Assembly (NCBI GenBank): GCA_026874595.1
Contig: CM049317.1
Span: 11,628,382-11,692,381 of the forward strand
From: Sipunculus nudus
Lineage: Eukaryota; Annelida; Sipuncula; Golfingiida; Sipunculidae
Direction: 5' to 3'
Length of the DNA: 64,000 nucleotides
Under the pieces are notes generated by a model, which did not search any database, was not told the origin of the DNA, and was given only the letters and a program-made list of their open reading frames with translations. A program made the translations under genes and the position numbers. The first letter of the stretch is position 1, and every line of letters begins with the position of its first letter. Below are positions 1 through 11,800 of this stretch, piece after piece.

Positions 1-112
1 GAAGGGCTTCCTTGGTTTGCATTGATAATAGGAACCAATATCTGACTTTTTCAACTGTGAAGCTGCATGTATGTGGTTCAACAGTTTTATTACGTAAACA
101 TAATTGTGAGCT

Positions 113-262
113 GTTTCTGTATTAATGAGAATTTTCTCTGTTAAAGTTTATACGCCAGAGTAAGCCAACCGAAAATTTTCCCTTATTGGGCCTATTATCG
201 CCCATCCCGCCTCGTTCCCGTGTATCTAGGTCACACTTCCGTTACCCATAACCACATTTTCT
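113..262 (+). repeat. Left inverted terminal repeat of the DIRS-like element
   Basis: About 150 bp that reads almost identically in reverse complement at 5502-5648. Shared stretches include TAAGCCAACCGAAAATTTTC and GGTCACACTTCCGTTACC. A few substitutions and small indels separate the two arms. Confidence 0.9.
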
Positions 263-370
263 TCTGGCTTATGCCATGATGGACGTATGATCCCGCGCTG
301 CGAGATTCGTCCACTGTTGGGTTTGTCGTTTTGAGTTTGCAAACTGATTGTAAGTTATTCTTATTTTCCC

Positions 371-2335
371 TTGCCCGCCATGGAGAACCCCTCCTATTGT
401 GTCTCTTGTGGCACTATAATCCCGGTTTGGAACTCCCACCCCACTTGTTATAGTTGCCGCACCAACAATGACTCCTGCCGCGGTCCGGCTGATCCTGGTT
501 TCCATTGCCAGACGTGGTCCACTGACAAGTGGGCCTTATTCCAGGATTGGGTTCATTCCCCGGTTATTGGGGATTCCCCCTCCATTCTTCCCTTGTCTGG
601 CCCCGTGGTTGTCTCCGGGGGGGAGGGGGGGGAGCCTACCCTGGTTGACCGCACCACGGCCGTGTTGGGTTCACCGTCCGTTCCCGCCGGTCCTGTCACC
701 TCTCCTGTGGTTTCGACTGTAAAATCGTTGCTGTCTCATTCCCGGAAACGGAAATCTTCCCCCATTCACACGGCCTCCCGTTCTGACAGCTCATCTGCAT
801 ATTCCATATTACATAAATTGTCCCAGTTTTGTTCATCCTTGATGTCGGATCTAGATTCGTCTAGACCCGCAGCTGTCCGTCCGGCGCCCTCCCCGGCGCC
901 CCCGGTCCTTTCTCCCCGGCCGTTCTCGTCGCCCCCGGCTCCTCGCCGTGTTCCATCTTTGTCGCCGGGGCCGGCTGGAGCCGTCCCGCTGGATCGCCCG
1001 GCCCTTCCTGGGGTGCAGGTAAGTGCGTCGATCCCTCCTGCCTCCGTTTCCGGGCGGCCGGTTCCTCCGTCTTCCGCCATTACTGCCCGGCAGGCCGGCT
1101 CTTTATTTCAGACGCCATCTGCTGGGCGGCCGACGGATCCGGTTCCGGCTCCTTCCAGGATAGGTCCTGCTGCTGCTCGTTCACCGGCTTCCTGTTTCCA
1201 GCCTCCGGTTGTTCCGACTCAGCGGGTCTCTCTGGCTCCCCCTACCCGGGGTTCTCCAGGGTCCCCGTCTTCTCAGTCAGCCGATCCCACCCTGGCACCT
1301 GACCAGTTGTCAGAGATCGCGCTGCAACGCCAGGCTTGGCGTACGCTCAAATCTGCGCTTCTGGACCTTGTGGCTACCTCCATCCAGGAGGCTAACCCTT
1401 CTGGTCCGAAGTTCCGTAGGTTACAACCTCGGACTTCCTCGGGCGTCGGCGGCCGGTTCATTTTTGAATCCTGCCGCCCTGCAGTCGCCCTCGGCCGCAC
1501 CCGCCGTGTGTATGGAGTTTTCCGAACACACGGGGGCTCTCTTACGTGAGCACCACGCGGTGGTCTCGGGGTCTCGCTCCACTGCTACTGGGGCCCCGCT
1601 TCCGCCGGGTTCGGAGAAACCTTGGTCCCCCGGTACCCTCTGGAATTCAAGTGGGTACCGGGCTACCTGTTTCGATCGCTTGCTCCCTTTTCCGGATAAC
1701 CCTGATATTCCGTCGGCTCCCATGCGCCTCGAGTCCGGCCTGGAACAGCCGTTTGCGGACGGAAAGTCTTTATTTCCGTCCTCTGTCCATCTTTCGGATC
1801 GTCACTTGTCGGATCTGGAGGGGCTCGGCCGGCAAGCGGCCGACATGGTTAACGACTTACAGGCTGTCACTAGCTTGCTCACCGTTTCTCCGGACACGCT
1901 CACTCTCAACGACAACTGGCAGGCTTCTGCCCATACATGCGCTGAGTTAAATCAGGTCTTTTGGCGCCTGGTGGAAAATTGCATCTTATTACGCCGCACG
2001 GCTTGCATTCAGTCGTTAAAACACTTCAAGCTGGAGCTTACTCAGGCGGAGTTAACCAACTTTATAGTCAACCTTTTACCGGTTCCCTGCTGTTTGGCGG
2101 CCACTTACGACCTCTCTTTGACCGCGCCTTAGAACGCTCTGCTCGTCAGGCCCGCCTCCGCTGGGCCTCTCTTGCGCCTCGGCCCTCCTTCCGCGTTCCC
2201 CGCCCTCGGCCTCCAGTTCCAGCATCCGCTCCGCCTCTGCGCGCGCCTGCTACGTCTTCTCGTCCTTCAGGCCGTTCCGGCCGTTCTCAGCCCTTTCGTG
2301 GTCGCTCCTCTAAACGAGGTTCGACCAAGAAATGA
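371..2335 (+). pseudogene. DIRS gag-like ORF, frame-disrupted
   Basis: The frame opens at ATG 380, after an in-frame non-AUG stretch. It encodes an N-terminal Cys-rich segment with CxxC pairs (CVSC, then CYSC), which is zinc-ribbon-like, followed by a long Pro/Ser-rich stretch. The frame stops at 1549. A plausible continuation (about 1430-2060) lies in the third frame and contains a helical region around the SDLEGLGRQAADMVNDL motif. The C-terminal part (about 2060-2335, with FTGSLLFGGHL and an Arg-rich basic tail) returns to the first frame. At least two frame changes are therefore needed. The basic tail fits a nucleic-acid-binding Gag end. Assignment as Gag rests on position and composition rather than a sharp motif. 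The G-runs at 617-631 could be sites of real or assembly indels. Confidence 0.65.
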
Positions 2336-4245
2336 CACTATCTCTCCGGTCGGCGCTCGTCTCAGCGCCCATTTTCCCGCGTGGGCGGGTATCACCTCAC
2401 AGCGTTTAATTCTCAGCACCGTCAAGTTCGGGTTCCGTCTTACGTTTTTGCACGCACCTCCCGTCACATTGCATCCGTTCTTCACTCCGCCTCCGCCCGA
2501 TCTGGCAAAACGCCTCGCTTTGGAGGAGGCCATTCAATCGATAAACGGGCCATTTTCGAGGTTTCCCCTTCCACCGTGGGGTTTTACTCTCGCCTTTTTC
2601 TCGTTCCCAAACCGCACGGCCGTTGGCGCCATATCATAGACCTGAAGCGCCTCAATTCGTTCATCCGTCTGCCCCCGTTTCGGATGTTCAATATCCATGC
2701 TGTGCTCCGCATTGTTCGGCGGATGGATTGGGCGTTCAAGATAGACCTTACGGATGCCTATTTTCACGTTCCCATCCATCCCTCGTCTCAACCGTTTCTT
2801 CGCTTCGCGTACCAGAACCGCGTTTATCAATTCTGGGCCCTTCCGTTCGGAATCAACGTGGCCCCCTGGATTTTTACCATGTTGGTTCACACGGTCACGA
2901 GTTATCTCCGTTCCCAGGGCATTTCTGTGCTCCCTTATCTGGACGATTGGCTGGTCCATGCGGCCGATCGCTCCCTCCTACTGTCGCATCGCTCCCGGGT
3001 TCTCGTCTTACTCCGGAACCTCGGCTTCCTGGTCAATGCGGAGAAGTCTCTTCTAACTCCCACCCAGTCCCTCCAATTTCTGGGTGTCACGCTCAATTTT
3101 GCGTCCGCCGTCTGATTCGTTCATTTCTCACGCAGCGCCGTGTCGACTCGCGCACAGCGGCCTCTCTCCATGGTGCTCTCAACTGGGCCGCGTCCTTCAT
3201 CCCGTTCGGCCGACTGAACCTCCGTTCGATTCAGTCTATCTTGCGCCGTCACGGCCTTCTCTGGTTCACCTCGGTTCGTCCTACGGTCCTCCCGTTTCGG
3301 AACACCTGGCGGTCCCTTCGTCCCTGGTTGGACCTTTCCTTTCTCCTGCGCGGCGTTCCTTTTTCCAGGGATGTCGATTGCACCATCTATACCGATGCGT
3401 CTCTCCTCGGTTGGGGGGCCCATCTTGCCGATCTTCGCGCTTCCGGGATATGGTCCCCGTCGGAACGTCTGCTCCATATCAATATCCTCGAACTGCGTGC
3501 CGTCCGTCGCGCGATCTCCCACTGGTCTGCCCGCTTGTTCGGACGTCACATTCTCATCCGGACCGACAATACCACGGTTGTGGCCTATATCAACAAGCAG
3601 GGCGGTACTTGGTCTCCCTCGCTCATGCAGGAGACTTACCTTTTGTTCGATCTATGCCTCTCTCTCCGGGCATCAGTTCGTGCATCCCATCTTCCGGGCG
3701 TGTTGAACATCCTAGCGGACGCCCTTTCCCGTCATCCGGCGTCTCTTCCTTCCCCACCGCTCCTTCCGCTCCCGGTTATTCGGAGTGTTTTTGCTCGCCT
3801 GGGGCGGCCGGAATTCGATCTGTTCGATTTTCCGTCCCCCCCCCCGTTCTCGTGCCTTCCGAGACGCGTCTACGTCACCCTCGCGACCGTCTCCCCGACA
3901 CGCCGCCGTCCGGGTAGTCTCACCGGTTTCTCTTTGCGTTTCTGGCGCCTCCGCTCATCCGCCGTGTCCTTCTCCGCTTGTCCCGCGCGGACCAGACTAC
4001 CCTGCTTCTCATCCTTCCGTTTCATCCTGCGGCTCCCTGGTTTCCTGTGTGGCGCTCGCTTCTCTCTCGCCCCCCGCTTATACTACCGCTCCGCTTCGCG
4101 CTCCCGTCGTTCCCTCGAGCGCTTCGGTCGTGCCCTCTATGCGCATGCGTGCTCTCATCGGACACCTCAAGGATCAGGGCATTTCAAGTCCGGCTGCTCT
4201 CCTTGCCTCGGCTCCCCGTCGCCGTTCTTCGGACCGCATCTATGA
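2336..4245 (+). pseudogene. DIRS reverse transcriptase / RNase H, frame-disrupted
   Basis: The N-terminal RT segment (motif FPAWAGITSQRLI, around 2370) is in one frame. The RT core (2540-3113) is in a second frame and includes FYSRLFLVPKPHGRWR, KIDLTDAYFHVPIHP and the catalytic box YLDD near 2935. After a stop at 3113-3115, RNase H continues in a third frame. It shows the acidic residues expected of a DIRS RNase H: YTDASLLGWGAH (about 3390), ILELRA (3485), RTDNTT (3560) and ILADALSRH (3710). Two frame changes (about 2535 and 3110) break the protein. The link between RT and RNase H also looks shorter than usual for the family, suggesting a small deletion. The open frame runs on to 4245, but nothing recognisable follows RNase H. 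Confidence 0.85.
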
Positions 4246-5293
4246 CTCCCGGTGGCGTCTCTTCACGGTGTGGGCGTCTTCCCGTGGAATCTCCCCTTTA
4301 GATCCGTCGCTTGCGGCTGTTTTGGATTTTTTCGTTTTCTTACTCCAGGATAAACATTTATCCTATCCCTCTCTGCGTGGCTATCGCGCCACCCTGCTGT
4401 CCGTGCTCCATCCACTGGGTCACGATCGTGTCCTTCATCACCCATTGGTGTCGGACTTTCTCAAGGGGGTTCATGCCCGTGCGTCTCGTCCCCGGTATGT
4501 TGCGCCTTCCTGGCGCCTGGACGTCGTCTTAAGTCCCCTCCGGGAACCCCCTTATGAGCCGTTGCGTTCGGCCCATCTTCTCCATTTGTCTCGGAAAACG
4601 GTTTTCCTCCTTGCTATTGCCTCGGCTGGTCGCCATTCTGAGCTTCATGCCCTCGTGGCTGATTCGAAATTCACGCAAATTGCGGCCGACGGTTCGTCGG
4701 CCACCCTACATTTTCCGCCGGATTTTTATAGGAAAAATCAAAATTTCGATGCCCCTCCGTCTGCTTGGCACGTTCCAGCCCTCCCTAACGGTCAGTACCG
4801 TTATGGGGCTACCAATTGCCCGGTTTGTGCGTTGCGTTATTATCTAAAGGCTACTCATCCTTTACGGGGGGGGGGGGGGGGGGGGGGGCGCAAGAAATTG
4901 TTTATTTCTACAAAAGTCACATCTTCCAATAAGGAGATTAGCCCTATCACAATTAGTTCGTGGCTCAAAGCTACTATCGTCGCCGCATATGACTCTGCTT
5001 CTCAATCCACGTTGGACCAATTTCACATCAAGGCCCATGACATTCGGGCAATTTCGACTACCTTGGCCCATTTCTCCGGGATTTCCCCCAATCAGTTGGT
5101 CAAGAAGGGATACTGGAAATCTCCATCTACATTCACACGCTTCTATCTGAAAGATGTTCAGCTCCAGGCTTCGGGCCTCTACTCCATGGGCCCTGTGATA
5201 GCGTCTGGTGAAGTACTCCAATTTTCCCAGCCATCTTCTTCCTCTCCGTCGGTTCCGCCACCGACGTCGACTGCTGCTCCATCCCAGCACTGA
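3785..5293 (+). CDS. DIRS tyrosine recombinase
   Basis: The open frame ends at TGA 5291-5293 and overlaps the end of the RT/RNase H frame, as is usual in DIRS elements. The N-terminal part is low complexity. The recognisable recombinase starts near 4138 (MRMRALIGHL), with a core-binding region RIYDSRWRLFTVWASSRG and a catalytic domain. The catalytic Arg is in ASAGRHSELHAL (about 4625), the H-x-x-R pair in AHDIRAIS (about 5035), and the nucleophilic Tyr in FTRFYLKDV (about 5140). All conserved catalytic positions I can place are present. An uninterrupted run of 23 G at 4866-4888 reads as a Gly tract inside the domain, where such tracts are not expected, so its true length is uncertain. The real start codon is unknown. 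Confidence 0.8.
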   Translation: MFLLAWGGRNSICSIFRPPPRSRAFRDASTSPSRPSPRHAAVRVVSPVSLCVSGASAHPPCPSPLVPRGPDYPASHPSVSSCGSLVSCVALASLSPPAYTTAPLRAPVVPSSASVVPSMRMRALIGHLKDQGISSPAALLASAPRRRSSDRIYDSRWRLFTVWASSRGISPLDPSLAAVLDFFVFLLQDKHLSYPSLRGYRATLLSVLHPLGHDRVLHHPLVSDFLKGVHARASRPRYVAPSWRLDVVLSPLREPPYEPLRSAHLLHLSRKTVFLLAIASAGRHSELHALVADSKFTQIAADGSSATLHFPPDFYRKNQNFDAPPSAWHVPALPNGQYRYGATNCPVCALRYYLKATHPLRGGGGGGGRKKLFISTKVTSSNKEISPITISSWLKATIVAAYDSASQSTLDQFHIKAHDIRAISTTLAHFSGISPNQLVKKGYWKSPSTFTRFYLKDVQLQASGLYSMGPVIASGEVLQFSQPSSSSPSVPPPTSTAAPSQH

Positions 5294-5353
5294 GATTCCT
5301 CGTTCCAGCGTTACAGGTAGGTGCTCCCTCCCCAAGGCATGTCTGTTTTTTTC

Positions 5354-5463
5354 TCATTAATACAGAAACAGCTCTCAATTATGTTTACGTAATAAAACCC
5401 CCCCATTCCCTCCCTGTGAATGGTGGTTTTGTTAGTAAACTGTTGTGAGCTTTTCTGTATTAC
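5354..5463 (+). repeat. Internal complementary region of the DIRS-like element
   Basis: Bases 5354-5396 are the reverse complement of the left outer end at 85-129, with an indel-level difference. Bases 5397-5463 are the reverse complement of the right outer end at about 5640-5705. The two halves abut. In DIRS1-type elements this region is thought to align the ends of the linear cDNA for circularisation. Confidence 0.9.
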
Positions 5464-5501
5464 AAACATCGCTCCCTCCCAGTCCTCTTCCTTACGCCTT
5501 C

Positions 5502-5648
5502 GAAAATGTGGTTATGGGTAACGGAAGTGTGACCTAGATACATGGGAAAGAGGCGGGATCGGCGATAATAGGCCCAATAAGGGAAAATTTTCGGTTGGCT
5601 TACTCTGGCGTATAAACTTTAACAGAGAAAATTCTCATTAATACAGAA
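5502..5648 (-). repeat. Right inverted terminal repeat of the DIRS-like element
   Basis: Reverse-complement partner of 113-262. It is followed by the right outer end, 5649-5709, which finishes in a G-run that matches the C-run in the internal complementary region. Confidence 0.9.
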
Positions 5649-5709
5649 AAGCTCACAACAGTTTACTAACAAAACCACCATTTACAGGGAAGGAATGGGG
5701 GGGGGGGGT

Positions 5710-6033
5710 TTAACTATGTGTTAAATTTACATACTTCTCCTTAAAGTCATCAAGATAACCCAACAACAACTTTCCTTTGTGATAGTATCTGGGGACCTTT
5801 AGCTCTGGAGTCCCAAATCTTTATCACTAGACTACAACCTAAAATGAGACTGTGAAATAGATTTTTATTGTTACTTTAAGGTCTGCTGTATCCATGTTCA
5901 GCTCAATCAATTTCTCATGTGTTCAGCAGTCTCATGAATATTAACCATTCCTCATGAATATTTATCATTCCTCATGAATATTAATTATTCCTTATGAATA
6001 TTCAGTATATTTATTTTGATGTGCATTTCACAG
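5710..6033. repeat. 20-bp tandem repeat beside the first visible annexin exon
   Basis: Four units of a 20-bp repeat with core CTCATGAATATT begin at 5931, 5951, 5971 and 5991 and end about 30 bp before the splice acceptor at 6033. The remainder, 5710-5930, shows nothing recognisable. Confidence 0.8.
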
Positions 6034-8875
6034 GTTGTGACAGCAGAGTTTGATGAGGAAGATGATGACTTCCTGCTGACAGTCTCCTTCAGGAAAGCCG
6101 GAGTTCCTGCAAAACCGAAGAATACCTTAAAGAAGACTGCCACAGCAATCAAAGCAGTCAGCAAAACACCACAGAAGAAAGAAGAACCCAAACCTAAACC
6201 TAAACCCAAGCCAGAGAGGAAACCAGACCCAAAAAAAGAGGATCCTTACTTTGTAACAGAGGAATATGAGGTTTGGACGTTTGATAGTGTTTTGAGCCTT
6301 ATATTTAATCTTATGTATAGAATCTGATGGTTTCTTTTCCATGAACTCTGTAATTTTTTACAGTTGCAGGCTGCAGAGTTTAGTCAACAGTGTTATTAAA
6401 CCTGAGTAACTAATGGCCACAGTCTGTTGAAACTCCACATATGGAAACTGTAGTCTCTTAAAACCCTGATTATTATTCATAAAGCCTTTTTTTTTCTTTT
6501 TTCATAATGAAATGGATATAGGATGCAGCATTAACAAACCCGTAGGCTGGGGTAAGCTTCTGTGTTCATAAGATGCCCTTGCCAGGTTTTGGCACAAAGA
6601 ATTAAACACAATGCAGGGATCTAATGATGATGGACTGCTCCTCCATGCCGAGACAAAGCTATATTTCTACATTTAAAAGTAAGCTTCTTGGATGTGCTTT
6701 CCTGCTCTTTCTATTATACGCCAGTCTATGACGGGACATATTACGGTATACCCACTTTCTGTCCGTTAAAGTTTAGTGACGGCACAATCATTTACTGGGG
6801 CTTTGATGGATATACACAAAACTTACCATAACTACTTACCAATAGATTATCTTGCCTGAGTTCGATTATGGGCTAAATCTACGCATATTTAATAAAGTTA
6901 GAAGTTACTAGGCTACTTTGTGGTGTTGCCTTGGTAACTAACGAGGAAAACAATGGATTTTGATAAAACTCAACTGAAATATAAATCAATATCATATCTC
7001 CCCTAAGTTTGATTTCACACAAATTTCCCAGCAAATTTTATGATGCAAAATGGTTGTACTATTTGTCTTATATCTTAATGCTGTGCTTGAACTGACCTTT
7101 AACCTCTGTGATCATTACCCTGACCTCAGAACATGATATCTCATTCTTGCAAATTTGTATTAAAGCATGTTAACAGATTAACTCTATTACTAGTAATAAG
7201 GTAATGATGGTAAAGGTTAAAGGTCAGTCACATTTATTTCACAAACTGTGTATTGTACTAACAAGTGGTAATAAGGTGTATTAACTCTTTTTCCACACCA
7301 TCTGCACCAAAATACCTCCTAGGAACCCAGTTTTTGTGTGTTATTAACATCTTTTCTTTTCATTACTAATTTCTCAGTCTTTTTTTGTATTACTTATTTT
7401 GTTACATGTGCTTTAAGACCAGTTAAAACCTATCTAAACATGTTTATTTGAACATTCCTTGTTAACTTGTACGGTGTGCTTTGTAATAGCAGTCACATTC
7501 AGTACTTCTGCATTGTCAAATTATAAGAGCCTCTTAAATGTTCAGATAACTTCTGAGTCTACAGATAACTCTGATAACTATATGAATTTATTTTCATGGA
7601 TCCAATGTGAGATGAGTTTTCTCTGGTCAAATGTTGGTTACGGTTTACTCATGCGATAACCTGAATATTTCAGCTATGGATATACCATTGTGATCATTCA
7701 TAAAAAAAGGAAAATGGTGTAGATTTAAATGCTGATATATGTCAGTGAAGCACTGAAAATAGTATTGCAACTAGATGTTTACAGTTGCCAAGCAGTCACT
7801 GGAAGCCTCCCCTGAAATTCAAAAACTGAGTGATAATGGGGAATCTGCTGTGGAGTGTTTGACCTTGAAAATTAGGTCAAGGTCAAAAATAAATAACAGG
7901 TGCTAATTTGTCACCTATGACCAATATTGTGCCAATAATTTTGAAAATTGTCTATATTTGAGATCTAGTGAAAACACAGGCAGAAGAATAATAAAAAGAA
8001 GAAGAAACAAATTGTAGTTAATGGTTTTGTATTCTGGGGGACCTGAGAAAGTCCACCCACAAAACATTTTGTCCAAGATATTTATAAAATTAAACTCATT
8101 AACCTATATTAGCCTTCTTTTCTGAAGAGGGAGGCTTATAAATATTCTAGCTTTGAGTTTTCTATGGGTTTTTTTATGGTATACCACCAGTGCTTTTACT
8201 TGACTTGTATGAAAAGGGTCTGGATAAAAATAATAGATAAATTCAAGAAATGAATAATACCGGTATTGATTGAACATTATGTGAAGCATGCATATAATGG
8301 GTCATTTTCTTTAATTTCATAGAGAGCTGCAGTTGTTGTCATGTTGAATTAACATTGTAGTTTCTCTAAGTCCCTTAGAAAGAGGTGGTCTTATTAGAGT
8401 GGTAAAATAAATGGGGTTGTTTAACCATGTTATTTTATCCAAAGCTGATGCATTTAATCAGTTCTTCTGTTTGTAAATGATTGTTAGAAGTTTAAAAATA
8501 AGAACCAATTTTTCAGTGAAAATGTTTGAAAATTTCCTTTAGAGTGAAAATCTTAAGATGCTATGTAATTATAGAGAAATATAATAATAGATTATCAGGA
8601 CAAACTTTCATACAAGTCTGGTATATCTGTACACTTTTGTAAGTCTTTGTTTACTTGATAACATTTTGCTTTGTTCTTTTCACTTTCACCTTTACTCCTT
8701 ACTAACATAACAGAAGCCAGAGCCCCCTAGGTCTAAACCAAGCACTCCACCCAAAGCAAAACCAAAAACCCCACCAAGAAAGTCTGTTAAGCCGGAAATC
8801 AAGCCAGATCACAAGGAGGAAACAGGGGACCCGCTAACAAAAACTGATTCTTACTTCACGACTGAAGAGTACCAG
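6034..8875 (+). CDS. Annexin exons 1-2: Lys/Pro-rich N-terminal extension
   Basis: Exon 1 (6034-6270, 79 codons) begins with an acidic stretch ([11 protein letters not shown]), then Lys/Pro repeats ([13 protein letters not shown]), and ends [10 protein letters not shown]. Exon 2 (8714-8875, 54 codons) is also Lys/Pro-rich ([12 protein letters not shown]) and ends [10 protein letters not shown]. The matching ends suggest that the two exons arose by duplication. The tail is likely disordered and basic. Vertebrate annexin A6 has only a short N-terminal head, while the long-tailed annexins A7 and A11 have Gly/Pro/Tyr-rich tails and one lobe. The role of this tail is unknown; membrane, RNA or cytoskeletal binding would be guesses. 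The intron between the exons (6271-8713) contains a copy of dispersed repeat family B at about 6712-7040 and otherwise nothing recognisable. Confidence 0.75.
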
Positions 8876-11800
8876 GTAGATCATGTGACCTACATGACCA
8901 ATCAGAATCAACCATTCAACAAAACAATGGCACTATAGTGATTATGTTAATTCTGATGATCTGATGTTTGTTTTCATTGTGTAGTATACATCATGCTCAG
9001 CTGAGAATCATGCAGCTTTCTTCTTACTGAATTTCTAATAATATACTAATACAGCTTTAAAAATTATCATTTTATCATTGATGAGTACTATGATTACGTT
9101 TTTGATTCAAATTCTTGATATTTAAGAAAGTAGTATTATCACAAAATAAAACCTTTTTTTTCCATTATAAAATCAAACCTTAGTGAATAGGAGGTCCTAT
9201 CATCAAAGGCAATGTTGGAAACTTAAAGGTTAACATAATGAATAAAAATAGATCCCGTTGATTTAAAGATTGATATTTTAAATGAAATCACATCTTTCCG
9301 TTTGTCTGCCATTAACGAAAATATTTTTTGTTGATAAAATTTGTGCACATTATTATATGATATTATTAATTCACATAGAAATACTAGTAGTCATACTCTG
9401 TCTATCGGTCTTTTGTATTGTGAGATCTTGAAAATGTAACCCTCAAGGAACACTGGAAAAGTGAAAATTGTGAAATTTTAATCCAGCACATATGTAGCCA
9501 ACCCCAGTATCAGATATCACAGAATATGTCTGAGTTTTGTAGATCCAAAGTTTGTGTTTCATTTTATAGGGATGGTAAATGTCGAAGTTAATTCTGTATG
9601 GCACTAAAAATTTGCTTGCATGTGGTTATGGGCAATAATTGTACATATACCAGAAATCAACTTTATATTTGTTTCATTTTAAGTTTGTATTGAAAATTTA
9701 TACTCATATGCCATCATGCATGTCAGGAATAGTTGCAAACTGGTTAATCTGTAAAAGTACTGTAGTATGTGCATAACAATGATGAAATTTATATGTTATC
9801 AACTCTGGATAATTGTTATAGTGATAAAGCCAGCTAGCAGAATACATTTTACAGTTTCATAACTGTCAATATCAGCAGCTATTTTGGTCATAGTCTCTCA
9901 GACACCTGAAAGCTATCCATCTGTATCTGATGAATGAGATCAGACTGATGGCATTTTATACCAAACTGTTAAGCTGCATTTTCATTTTACAAACTAAAAC
10001 AGATTTTCCCTGGGGATGTTTTGATCATCAGTGCACATGTTTAAAAAATTTTTAAACTCTCTTTACTGACTCTGATATTGTTATGAAATTCATATTCTGT
10101 TGCAAACATTTTGTATTTGTCAATCGTTGTCTTGATTTTTTTGTAGGTTTTGAAATTGTAATGTAAGCCACTTCATGAAATTTTAAAAAATCATTTTACA
10201 TACATTTACCACAGTAAACTGTATAATAATGAAGTCTAGCAAAACCCCTGAAAATATAAGTTTTATGACCATCCTATCTCACAAGTGTACAGTTTTTCTC
10301 AGGAATCAATCATTATCTTTGAAAATCTATTGTTCTATGGTACATGGTACCACATTTCATGTATATATTTGAATATATATGGAAATATAATCAGTTTTAT
10401 ACTGGTTACAGCAAGAGGGGACCTTGAAGCCCTGGCCTGCCTTTAATCCTGAAAAGGACTGTGAGGTTTTACGGAAAGCGATGAAGGGGCTAGGTAAGGG
10501 ACAGGCCCAGTTTACACTGAAACATCTCATATGATATTATATATTCAGACTTATGAAGGAAATTTTAATTTTGTGGAATTTTTAGGTCATTGATTTCAGC
10601 TTATTCACACGCCCAATATACATAATTACATTTGTTAATATGTGTAGTGGGTTGACTCCTTTAAACACAATGATTCTAGTGGTAGTAATTTGCTGTATAA
10701 TCGTATTTGATGATTGAATATTAAAAAATATCAGATGATCAATTATTAATTAATCATTAATAATTATATATATATTCTGCATTACTGTGATATTTATTGT
10801 ATAGATTTATACCTAGAGCATTGACAGAGTAAATGAAGTACATCATGTTGAAAGTTAAGGTGATGGCAGAGTTTGTTAAGACATGATTGGCACGCAAGGT
10901 TGAGTTTCAATGCTGTTCAATGTCTTGAGCTCATCTTTTTTTTATCTCTAACAGAATTCAAATTTTTATTAGGATTATATGCATGGAGTATCATGTTATT
11001 ATTGATTATGCAAAAATGCAACCAGTTTAATCAATTATGAAAGCAAATGACCAACCATTAATATACTTGATTAAAGGGCACACCACTTATATTTACCTGT
11101 ACTTAACCAGTTCTTGGTGGGTCAGCACTGCATTGAGTGATAATCCTTCTATTTTAATTTATCAATTATCATAACATGCTGCTTCAGCTTGAGTTAAGGT
11201 ACTGATTTTTTTCCATTTTGCATTTTATTATATAAAACATTCTTTTCTTTTTTTTTCACACAGGAACTGATGAGAAAGCCATCATTGATGTGCTGGGCTA
11301 CAGATCAAGTGTACAAAGAACAGAGATTTGTAACATGTTCAAGACCATGTTTGGCAAGGTACAAGCAACATACATGTCTATTTGCTAATAAAAACACTCA
11401 GAAATAGCTTAACATAGAGGGATTAGGATTGAGAGAGAGAGAAATTGTCCATGTATGTCTAAACTAAAATATGGAAGATAAAAGAAAGAATGCAGAAGGG
11501 CTAAATCACATGATTCAGTACTCAGTGTCCAACAAACTTATTAACATATAACTGCTCGATTTTATAGAGTCAGAATATCCTAATACAAGACACGTGGTGA
11601 TGCAGCAGAATAAGTAAAGGATTGAGATATGAAGCAGATATGATAATGAATGCATGGTATAAACCAAACATAGCAGATAATTTCAGCAATATGATAAGAA
11701 AATAAATTCAACTAGAGAGCAGTCAGAGACCACAACCTCCACCAGGATCCCAGTTTAACTTTGTTATATACAAAGCCATACAGAAAATATGACGCAGTTC

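Larger units (their letters stand above)
85..5709 (+). mobile_element. DIRS-like tyrosine-recombinase retrotransposon
   Basis: The element is about 5.6 kb and GC-richer than its surroundings. Inverted terminal repeats lie at about 113-262 and 5502-5648. An internal complementary region at 5354-5463 is the reverse complement of the left outer end (85-129) joined to the reverse complement of the right outer end (about 5640-5705). This layout is diagnostic of DIRS1-group elements, which are thought to replicate through a circular intermediate and integrate with a tyrosine recombinase without target-site duplication. Gag-like, RT/RNase H and tyrosine recombinase frames follow in the expected order. 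No methyltransferase domain could be recognised between RNase H and the recombinase. Gag and RT contain several frame changes, so this copy is probably non-autonomous now. It sits just upstream of the first visible annexin exon, in the same orientation, and probably lies in an annexin intron. Confidence 0.9.

Noticed and set aside
3780-4140. DIRS methyltransferase domain between RNase H and recombinase
   Set aside because: The two open frames here are low complexity (Pro, Ser, Arg) and show no methyltransferase motif.
5931-6004. CRISPR-like array
   Set aside because: The units abut with no distinct spacers, and the setting is an animal intron.
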